A stretch of DNA of 31,146 nt, from contig DATKCJ010000388.1 of NCBI GenBank assembly GCA_035513275.1, positions 1-31,146 on the forward strand, given 5' to 3'. A program made the position numbers and the translations under genes. Source of the stretch: DATKCJ01 sp035513275 (GTDB lineage: Bacteria; Verrucomicrobiota; Verrucomicrobiia; Opitutales; Opitutaceae). The notes under the pieces are model-generated. The model did not search any database. It was not told the origin of the DNA and saw nothing but the letters and a program-made list of their open reading frames with translations. Positions 8,101 through 12,723 of this stretch are shown in pieces (position 1 is the first letter of the stretch; the number at the start of each line of letters is the position of its first letter).

Positions 8101-8362
8101 TGAACAATTGATCGCCGCGATCAAGGAAGGCGCGCGACTCCGCCTGCGCCCGAAGGTCATGACCGTCGCCACGACGATCGCATCGCTCACACCGATCTTC
8201 TGGCTCGACCGCACCGGCGTCGAAGTCATGCGTCCGCTCGCGGCGCCCGTGATAGGCGGCATGCTCAGCAGCCTCGCCCACATCCTGATTGTGACACCCG
8301 TGATTTTCGCGATACTGCACGAGCGGAAACTCCGCCGCGCAAAAACCGCCTCCAACATCTGA
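5123..8362 (+). CDS. cusA: CusA-type heavy-metal RND efflux pump
   Basis: 1079 residues, close to the usual 1040-1050 plus two inserts. The N-terminus has the HME-RND signature PIDAIPDLSENQVIVY. Transmembrane segment 4 carries VDAGIVMTEN, with the proton-relay Asp at 403. Three Met match the E. coli CusA Cu/Ag site (573, 623, 672) in context and spacing: M589 in LLFMP, M639 in VEMIETT and M689 in RILMTSTGI. The relay Lys is at 1011 (RLRPKVMT), but the position of CusA Glu939 is Gln956 (GTAIQTGVIM). A 14-residue insert lies near 6790-6832, and a palindromic DNA repeat is read in frame at 8048-8087 just before the last membrane block. The inner-membrane trimer would export Cu(I)/Ag(I) by proton antiport. 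CzcA-type specificity is less likely given the three Met. Confidence 0.9.
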   Translation: MINRIITWSLENRFLVIAGFIGLCAWGVVALKRVPIDAIPDLSENQVIVYADWPGRSPQEVEDQITYPLSVSLQGLAGVQSVRATSMFGFSFLTVIFEDRIDTYFARTRVLERLNSLGDVLPGGVVARLGPDATGLGWIYQYYLNDVSGEHDLGSLRTLQDTFVRYQLAAVPGVAEVASIGGFVRQYQVEVSSLKLRQFGVTLGEVMDAVEASNLNVGGRTIEENGAEYIVRGVGLVQSAADLEQVPLMPRDGTPLYLRDVATVQIGGDFRRGTLDVDGREVVGGIVVMRYGENAHRVIQDVKARIASIAPGLPAGVTIESFYDRSDLIERAISTLKSALTEEIILVTLAHILFLFHFRSILIVTLPLPASILISFILMDRFGIPSHIMSLTGIAISIGVLVDAGIVMTENVIRHCERAEEELGRRLKPAEVFTHTLSAATQVGRPMFFAMMIIVLAFIPVFLLGGQAGKLFHPLAYTKTFALIGAVMLAITAVPVFCTLLVRGPFKPENENWLMRFLLWIYDPLLDWALTFRKTVMTLAGVLLAVCLVIAFGLPRSVLVRLPSPVASHLSGFGSEFMPTLEEGSLLFMPVLLPATSLTEVKRIMAWQDKVMSAHPAVASAAGKLGRAETATDPAPVEMIETTIMLKPESEWPEGTTKESIIADLSADLMNVPGYVPGFLQPIENRILMTSTGIRAQVGVKIFGDDLDALQQKAFEIERVINQVQGATGVAPSRVQGKPYLEVAVRRDSIARHGLSVAEVFRYVEAGIGGATVATTIKGRERWPIQVRLEHADRGDIERLGDLVIPTPSGAHVQLSQLADIKRVVGPNEISSENGRLRVFVQANVRDRDLGGFVNEIKERIERDVQLEKGMTVEYAGQYEQQLSTTRTLLYVFPTVIALIFLLLVVTFRSVSEAAHVLLAVPFALTGGVLLQAWLGYNFSTAVWVGYIALFGTAIQTGVIMVTYLNEAVDKAVSNAGLRPAGGGSETRPTLTREQLIAAIKEGARLRLRPKVMTVATTIASLTPIFWLDRTGVEVMRPLAAPVIGGMLSSLAHILIVTPVIFAILHERKLRRAKTASNI
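8048..8087. repeat. palindromic repeat inside cusA reading frame
   Basis: Two adjacent hairpins: GCAGGTC-TTC-GACCTGC (8048-8064) and GGCGGGTC-GGA-GACCCGCC (8069-8087). They are read in frame as roughly AGLRPAGGGSETRPT, in the loop between membrane segments near the C-terminus of the pump. E. coli CusA has an unrelated sequence of similar length in this loop. GC-rich hairpins like the second one are of the type found between genes elsewhere in this window. Confidence 0.7.
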
Positions 8363-8381
8363 CAACCTTCCCAACAAGAAA

Positions 8382-8954
8382 ATGAAAACATACACACGTT
8401 CCATGATCATCGCCGCTATCGCGGCGTTCCTGCCGCTGTCCACATCCTTCGCCGCCGACGCGTGCTGCGCGAAGGATGCCGACAAGGCCAAGACCGATTC
8501 TGCCGATTGCGCCGAACATCAGAAGGCGAAGAAAGACGCCTGCTGCGCCAGCGAGTCCGCAGCGCCGGTGATGACCGCATTCGCCGCGCCGCCCGCGGTG
8601 CCCGTTACCGCAGCCGCGAAAGAGCTCAGCGAAACGGACCGCGCATTCCTCGCCGGCTACGAGAACGTCCGCGCCGCGCTCGCGGGCGACGACTTCGCTG
8701 CCGCAACGAAGGCCGCCGCCGATCTCGAGGGCGCGGAGCCAATTGCGAAGGCGAAGTCGATCGCCGAAGCACGCGTCGCATTCAAGGCGCTCAGTGCAAC
8801 CGCGATCGCGAAGGCGAAAGGCCACGCCGGATTCTGGGTCGCACACTGCCCGATGGTGAAGGGCGGCGGTGCCGACTGGCTCACGACGAAGAAGAAGATC
8901 GAGAATCCCTACTTCGGCAGCGAGATGTTCTCCTGCGGCTACATCAAGGAATGA
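8382..8954 (+). CDS. secreted Cys-rich DUF3347 protein, probable copper binding
   Basis: 190 residues with a signal peptide (hydrophobic to about 20, TSFAADA cleavage area). The N-terminal mature part is rich in Cys and acidic or Lys residues: C28-C29, C43 and C54-C55. The C-terminal half is a DUF3347 domain with FWVAHCPMVKGG and NPYFGSEMFSCG, closely mirroring the end of the adaptor encoded at 3443-5113. It starts 19 bp after the pump gene and so belongs to the same operon. A likely role is a periplasmic buffer or carrier for Cu(I)/Ag(I) that delivers to the adaptor, comparable in position to CusF although unrelated in sequence. The metal and delivery role are inferred. Confidence 0.8.
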   Translation: MKTYTRSMIIAAIAAFLPLSTSFAADACCAKDADKAKTDSADCAEHQKAKKDACCASESAAPVMTAFAAPPAVPVTAAAKELSETDRAFLAGYENVRAALAGDDFAAATKAAADLEGAEPIAKAKSIAEARVAFKALSATAIAKAKGHAGFWVAHCPMVKGGGADWLTTKKKIENPYFGSEMFSCGYIKE

Positions 8955-8976
8955 CGCCTCGCTGTATCCGGAATCG

Positions 8977-9711
8977 ATGACCGCCACCCCCAAGCTCCGA
9001 AAGCTCCACCGTTACCTTGGCGTCCTCATCGGCATCCAGTTCCTCGCCTGGACGGTGAGCGGGCTCTACTTCAGTTGGATTCATATCGACGATATCCACG
9101 GCGACCCGCAGATGCGCCATCCGCCACACCTGCCGGCCAGCATGGATGTCGTCTCTCCCGGCGTCGCGCTCGAGGCGCTCGCGACACGGGAGACATTCGA
9201 CTCGGTTCGCTCGGTGGAGCTGATCGGCGTGCTCGGCACGCCTGTCTACCGCCTCAACGTCTATCGCGAGCTTGAGCCGCTTGTCTTTCTCGCCGACGCG
9301 GCGACGGGCGAGCCGCGTCCGCCCCTCACGCGCGAGGACGCTGAGATGGTCGCGCGTTGGAGCTACGCGGGCGATGCGGAAATCACCAAGGTCGAGCGGA
9401 TCGAATCGACCGGCAAGCACCACGAGTATCGCGCGGGGCCGCTGCCGGCCTACGCGGTGTATTTTGACGACCCGGTCGGCACGCGGGTCTACGTGGCGGC
9501 CAACCTCGGCACCACGCGCGCATTTCGCAACACGCCGTGGCGCGTCTTCGATTTTCTCTGGATGTTGCACACGATGGACTACGAAGGCCGCGACAACTTC
9601 AACAACCTGCTCCTGCGCGCGTTCTCGCTCTTCGGCCTGGCGACCGTCTGCTCGGGCTTCGTGCTTTTCTTCGCAACTTCGCCGGTGTTTCGAAGGCGTC
9701 GGGCGGAATGA
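8977..9711 (+). CDS. PepSY-type membrane protein
   Basis: 244 residues from ATG 8977, 22 bp after the DUF3347 gene. KLRKLHRYLGVLIGIQFLAWTVSGLYFSW (6-34) is the usual first membrane segment of PepSY-associated proteins. A long periplasmic part follows, with WMLHTMDYEGRDNFNNLLLR and a second membrane segment near residues 213-235. The upstream in-frame ATG at 8869 lies inside the DUF3347 gene and is rejected. It ends the metal operon. PepSY membrane proteins are often near metal or iron reduction and efflux genes, so a redox role linked to copper is possible, but nothing in the sequence proves it. Confidence 0.75.
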   Translation: MTATPKLRKLHRYLGVLIGIQFLAWTVSGLYFSWIHIDDIHGDPQMRHPPHLPASMDVVSPGVALEALATRETFDSVRSVELIGVLGTPVYRLNVYRELEPLVFLADAATGEPRPPLTREDAEMVARWSYAGDAEITKVERIESTGKHHEYRAGPLPAYAVYFDDPVGTRVYVAANLGTTRAFRNTPWRVFDFLWMLHTMDYEGRDNFNNLLLRAFSLFGLATVCSGFVLFFATSPVFRRRRAE

Positions 9712-9807
9712 TCCAAGTGGGGCAAGGCTTTGATCTGCCGAAGCGAGACCGCCTGTTCTCGGGAGATCCAAGAGTGAAGGAGGAAGACGGCGCTACCGCG
9801 CTCTGAG

Positions 9808-9871
9808 GCAGGAGCCCGCTTGCGGGCGATGTTTGAAGTGGCACCGGAATTGCCCGCAAGCGGGCTCCTGC
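9808..9871. repeat. long inverted repeat after the metal operon
   Basis: 20-bp arms (9808-9827 and 9852-9871) around a 24-nt centre, each arm containing AGCCCGCTTGCGGGC or its complement. The same arm sequence occurs at 22507-22619 around a different centre. It lies 96 bp after the PepSY gene and could act as a terminator. The rest of 9712-9959 shows no gene. Confidence 0.8.
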
Positions 9872-9959
9872 TACCACCAGAATCGCCGCCCCACTCAAGG
9901 CTCCTAAAAAAGTGTTGGCACCCCTGCCGGTTCTGTGGCTTACCTCTCCATCCTGTTTC

Positions 9960-10036
9960 GGGCGCTTAGCTCAGTTGGTTAGAGCACCAGTATCACACAC
10001 TGGGGGTCACTGGTTCGAGCCCAGTAGCGCCCACCA
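9960..10036 (+). tRNA. tRNA-Val (anticodon CAC)
   Basis: A full cloverleaf of 77 nt including an encoded CCA. The acceptor pairs GGGCGCT with AGCGCCC. The D arm is GCTC/GAGC with loop AGTTGGTTA. The anticodon stem is CCAGT/ACTGG with loop ATCACAC, giving anticodon CAC (reads GTG, Val). The T arm is ACTGG/CCAGT with loop TTCGAGC. The final CA of CCA is also the first two bases of the repeat that follows. Confidence 0.95.
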
Positions 10037-10158
10037 GCCTTCGCTCCCATGGAGCTACGGCTCGGCGAGCCAGCCGACAAAGACAAGAAACCTTACCCCA
10101 CGGACTCAACCGAGACGCGAAGGCTGCCGCGCCGTAGCCCGCAGGGCGTAGGCGGGCA
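10035..10158. repeat. palindromic repeat, copy 1, abutting tRNA-Val
   Basis: It begins with CAGCCTTCGC (10035-10044) and has the inverted partner GCGAAGGCTG at 10117-10126. The left half contains CTACGGCTCGGCGAGCC and the right half GCCGCGCCGTAGCCC, ending GGCGTAGGCGGGCA. The two outer halves are nearly identical to copy 2 while the centre differs. The first bases coincide with the tRNA CCA end. Confidence 0.85.
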
Positions 10159-10190
10159 AACCCGGCTCAATGAAACTTCTACTACAGGGA

Positions 10191-10315
10191 CAGCCTTCGC
10201 TCCCATGGAGCTACGGCTCGGCGAGCCAGCCATCGAAGGACAACGAACCTCACCCCGCGCGATCATCCGTGACGCGAAGGCTGCCGCGCCGTAGCCCATT
10301 GGGCGTAGGCGGGCA
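10191..10315. repeat. palindromic repeat, copy 2, upstream of GIY-YIG gene
   Basis: Same layout as copy 1: CAGCCTTCGC at 10191-10200, inverted partner at 10274-10283, same GGCGTAGGCGGGCA end (10302-10315). The copies start 156 bp apart. It ends 15 bp before the GIY-YIG start codon. Confidence 0.85.
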
Positions 10316-10330
10316 TTCTCCTGACTTTCC

Positions 10331-10579
10331 ATGAAAGGGTACACCTACGTTTACATCCTCGCCTCCGAGGCCGACCCCGACCGCTTCTACGTCGGCCTCA
10401 CCGGCGACCTCGCTGCGAGACTTCCGAAACACAATTCGGGCAGTGTCCCACATACGAAGAAATTTCGGCCTTGGCACATCAAGACTGCGGTTGCGTTTCG
10501 CGATAGTAAGAAGGCCGCGGAGTTCGAGGCTTACCTCAAGTCGCCGTCAGGTCGCGCGTTTTCCAAAAAACGCCTTTAG
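10331..10579 (+). CDS. single-domain GIY-YIG nuclease-family protein
   Basis: 82 residues, the size of stand-alone GIY-YIG (YhbQ/UvrC-N-like) proteins. YVYIL (5-9) and FYVGLTGD stand for the GIY and YIG motifs. LAARLPKHNSG contains the conserved Arg, KFRPWHIKTAVAF is the usual middle strand, and AAEFEAYLKS provides the catalytic-type Glu. The family cuts DNA as part of homing, repair or restriction enzymes, but many of these tiny members have no known role. It sits directly behind two palindromic repeats that start at a tRNA 3' end. A functional link between nuclease and repeats, as in RAYT/REP pairs, is inferred. Confidence 0.85.
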   Translation: MKGYTYVYILASEADPDRFYVGLTGDLAARLPKHNSGSVPHTKKFRPWHIKTAVAFRDSKKAAEFEAYLKSPSGRAFSKKRL

Positions 10580-10630
10580 TCTAGCGACAGGATTGCGAGA
10601 GATGCACAATTTCGCCCTAGCCCAATCCCC

Positions 10631-10870
10631 ATGCCCCTCGAACTTCGTCCCAACTGCGAGTGTTGCGACCGCGACCTGCCGCCGGATTCGCGCGAGGCCT
10701 GCATCTGCACGTTCGAGTGCACTTTCTGCGCGCCGTGCGCGGAGCGGATGAACTTTATCTGCCCGAACTGCGGAGGTGAACTCGTGCGGCGGCCGATCCG
10801 CCCGGCGGCAAAGCTCGCGAAGAACCCCGCTTCAGCCGTGCGCGTGCAACGCGACACGCGGTGCTTCTGA
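10631..10870 (+). CDS. DUF1272 zinc-ribbon-like protein
   Basis: 79 residues. It starts MPLELRPNCECCDRDLPPDS and has paired Cys throughout: CECC, CICTFECTFCAPC and CPNCGGELVRRP. This is the standard DUF1272 pattern, a small cytoplasmic protein expected to bind zinc. Function is unknown. Its stop codon overlaps the AAGGAG ribosome site of the following acetyltransferase gene (10870-10875), so the two are probably co-transcribed. Confidence 0.88.
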   Translation: MPLELRPNCECCDRDLPPDSREACICTFECTFCAPCAERMNFICPNCGGELVRRPIRPAAKLAKNPASAVRVQRDTRCF

Positions 10871-10885
10871 AGGAGATCTGCAACT

Positions 10886-11815
10886 ATGCCTGACTTCGCC
10901 TTCACAATCCGCGCTATCCTCCCTGCCGACATGGACGCGATCTTCGCCGTCCGCGTCGCCACGTGGCACAACCCGAACGGCGTCGAGGAGATGACGCGGA
11001 TGGGACTCACGCACGAGTCGGTCCTCGCGATGATGCGCGACCGCACTCGCGGCTGGATCGCCGTGGCGGAGGGCCGCGCGATCGGCTTTGCGATGGGCCA
11101 CGCGAAAACCGGCGAGATGTGGGTGATCGCCGTGCTGAAGGAGTTCGAGGGCCGCGGCGTCGGCCGCGCGCTAATCACCCGCGTCGAGGAGTGGATCGCC
11201 GCCGAGGGCTGGAGCGAGATCTGGCTCACGACCGATGTCGATGAGAACTTCCGCGCCGTCGGATTCTACAAGCGGCTCGGCTGGATCGACTGGAAGTTCG
11301 AGCACGGCGACCGATACATGCGCAAGCGGCTCGGCCGGCTTGAACGTCGTGCTCGAATCGAAGAGAAGCTCCGCATGGGCATCGTGATTCGAGAGGCAAG
11401 TCCAGCGGACAAGGACGCATGGACCGGATTGCGGCACACGCTCTGGCCCGACTGCCCGCTGGAGCGGCATCTTATCGAGGTCGAGCAACTGGTTTCAGGA
11501 GATGGCATGGTCGCACTTGCATGGGAAGGTGAAGAGACCGTCGGATTCGCCGAAATTTCGATTCGTCGGGATCACGTCGACGGCACGAGTGAAGCACCAG
11601 TTCCCTACCTCGAGGGTTGGTTTGTTGCGGCGGCGCATCGCGGGCGCGGAGTCGGCCGGGCACTGCTTGAGTTCGCGTGGGACTGGGCCCGAAGGAAAGG
11701 CTTTCGCGAGATGGCGAGCGACGCGGAACTCGAAAATAGCGAGAGCATCCGCGCGCATGCCCGGTTGGGATTCGACGAGGTCGAGCGCACGGTTCACTTC
11801 GTGAAGCGACTCTGA
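10886..11815 (+). CDS. tandem GNAT acetyltransferase; C-terminal half AAC(6')-like
   Basis: A 309-residue protein made of two complete GNAT domains. Domain 1 (about 5-155) has the acetyl-CoA loop EGRGVGRAL and the NFRAVGFYKRLGW end. Domain 2 (about 165-309) has LRHTLWPDCPLERHLIEVEQL, VPYLEGWFV, HRGRGVGRAL and REMASDAELENSESIRAHARLGFDEVERTVHF, a pattern close to aminoglycoside 6'-N-acetyltransferases of the AAC(6')-I type. A good ribosome site, AAGGAG (10870-10875), fixes the start. Domain 2 begins at a Met (residue 164, ATG 11375), which could mark an old gene fusion or an internal start. Activity on an aminoglycoside is possible but not established; domain 1's substrate cannot be told. Confidence 0.85.
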   Translation: MPDFAFTIRAILPADMDAIFAVRVATWHNPNGVEEMTRMGLTHESVLAMMRDRTRGWIAVAEGRAIGFAMGHAKTGEMWVIAVLKEFEGRGVGRALITRVEEWIAAEGWSEIWLTTDVDENFRAVGFYKRLGWIDWKFEHGDRYMRKRLGRLERRARIEEKLRMGIVIREASPADKDAWTGLRHTLWPDCPLERHLIEVEQLVSGDGMVALAWEGEETVGFAEISIRRDHVDGTSEAPVPYLEGWFVAAAHRGRGVGRALLEFAWDWARRKGFREMASDAELENSESIRAHARLGFDEVERTVHFVKRL

Positions 11816-11860
11816 ATCGCGAGGAAACCTCCGGCCGAATCGTCCTTTCCGGACACCGGA

Positions 11861-12511
11861 TCACTTCCTTGTCTTCACCGGCTTGCGGCGACTCGGAAAC
11901 AGCGTCCGGCAGATCTCGCACACGGTGCCATCGCAGCCGCGCGCGGTGCAATGCTGGCGACCGTAGAAGATGATCCTCAGGTGGAGTTCATTCCAGTGCG
12001 ACTCGGGAAAGAGCCGCTTCAAGTCGCGCTCGGTCTCGACGACATTGCGCCCCGAGCTCAGCTCCCACCGCTGCGCGAGCCGGTGGATGTGTGTGTCGAC
12101 CGGAAACGCCGGCACGCCGAACGCCTGGGCCATCACGACCGACGCCGTCTTGTGGCCCACGCCTGGCAGCGCCTCGAGCGCATCCCAATCGTCCGGCACC
12201 ACGCCGCCGTGTTTCGCCACAAGGATCTCCGACAGTCCGTGGATCGCCTTCGCCTTCTGCGGCGAGAGCCCGCACGGCCGGATGATCGCCTGGATCTCGG
12301 CGACGCTGAGACGCGTCATCGCCTCCGGCGTGCTCGCGAGCGCGAAGAGCGTGGGAGTCGTCAGGTTCACGCGAACATCGGTGCATTGCGCGGACAGCAG
12401 CACTGCAATCAGAAGCGTGTAGGGACTGCCGTGGTCGAGCGGCACCGGCGTCTCCGGGTAAAGCTCAGCCAGTCTGCGGTCGATCCACGCGGCGCGCTCC
12501 TTTTTGATCAC
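11861..12511 (-). CDS. nth: endonuclease III (DNA glycosylase/AP lyase)
   Basis: 216 residues from GTG 12511 (E. coli Nth is 211). The helix-hairpin-helix motif LPGVGHKTASVV holds the catalytic Lys121, and VDTHIHR holds Asp139, matching E. coli K120 and D138. It removes oxidised pyrimidines and cleaves the abasic site. The C-terminal cluster reads C-x4-C-x4-C-x2-C (HCTARGCDGTVCEIC), not the usual C-x6-C-x2-C-x5-C, so the Fe-S ligands may be rearranged. The frame stays open to ATG 12637, but those 42 extra residues are mostly encoded by the inverted repeat at 12535-12593, so GTG 12511 is preferred. It is convergent with the acetyltransferase gene. Confidence 0.9.
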   Translation of the reverse strand: MIKKERAAWIDRRLAELYPETPVPLDHGSPYTLLIAVLLSAQCTDVRVNLTTPTLFALASTPEAMTRLSVAEIQAIIRPCGLSPQKAKAIHGLSEILVAKHGGVVPDDWDALEALPGVGHKTASVVMAQAFGVPAFPVDTHIHRLAQRWELSSGRNVVETERDLKRLFPESHWNELHLRIIFYGRQHCTARGCDGTVCEICRTLFPSRRKPVKTRK

Positions 12512-12534
12512 GCCAAGACGCTTGCCGCGAGATC

Positions 12535-12593
12535 GTCGGGCGTAAAGCCCGACCCACCAAGGAGCCGTTTGTGGGTCGGGCTTTACGCCCGAC
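12535..12593. repeat. 23-bp perfect inverted repeat ahead of nth
   Basis: Arms at 12535-12557 and 12571-12593 pair over 23 bp around a 13-nt centre; each arm holds GGGCGTAAAGCCCGACCCAC or its complement. It lies just upstream of the chosen nth start and is open in the nth frame. It could fold in the nth leader and affect translation, or simply be a dispersed repeat copy. Confidence 0.85.
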
Positions 12594-12689
12594 ATCGTGT
12601 GCCTGCACTTCATTCCCCCGTTCCAGCGCTTATCCAAGCCATAAATTCCCCTTCAAAACACCGTCACCCGCCGTGCGTCCAAGAAGAAA

Positions 12690-12717
12690 TTGCATCGCCA
12701 AACCTGCGGCGTAGGTT
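12690..12717 (+). promoter_or_regulatory. sigma-70-like promoter of gcvP, probably leaderless
   Basis: TTGCAT (12690-12695), 16 nt, then TAGGTT (12712-12717), with the gcvP ATG only 6 nt further at 12724. A start site 7 nt after the -10 would fall on the ATG itself. The same layout (TTGCAT, 16 nt, TAGGTG) precedes the helicase gene. No glycine riboswitch is visible. Confidence 0.5.
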
Positions 12718-12723
12718 CGGCGG

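Noticed and set aside
10035..10315. CRISPR-like repeats
   Set aside because: Only two long palindromic units with a 156-bp period and differing centres; no short identical repeats with spacers and no cas genes.
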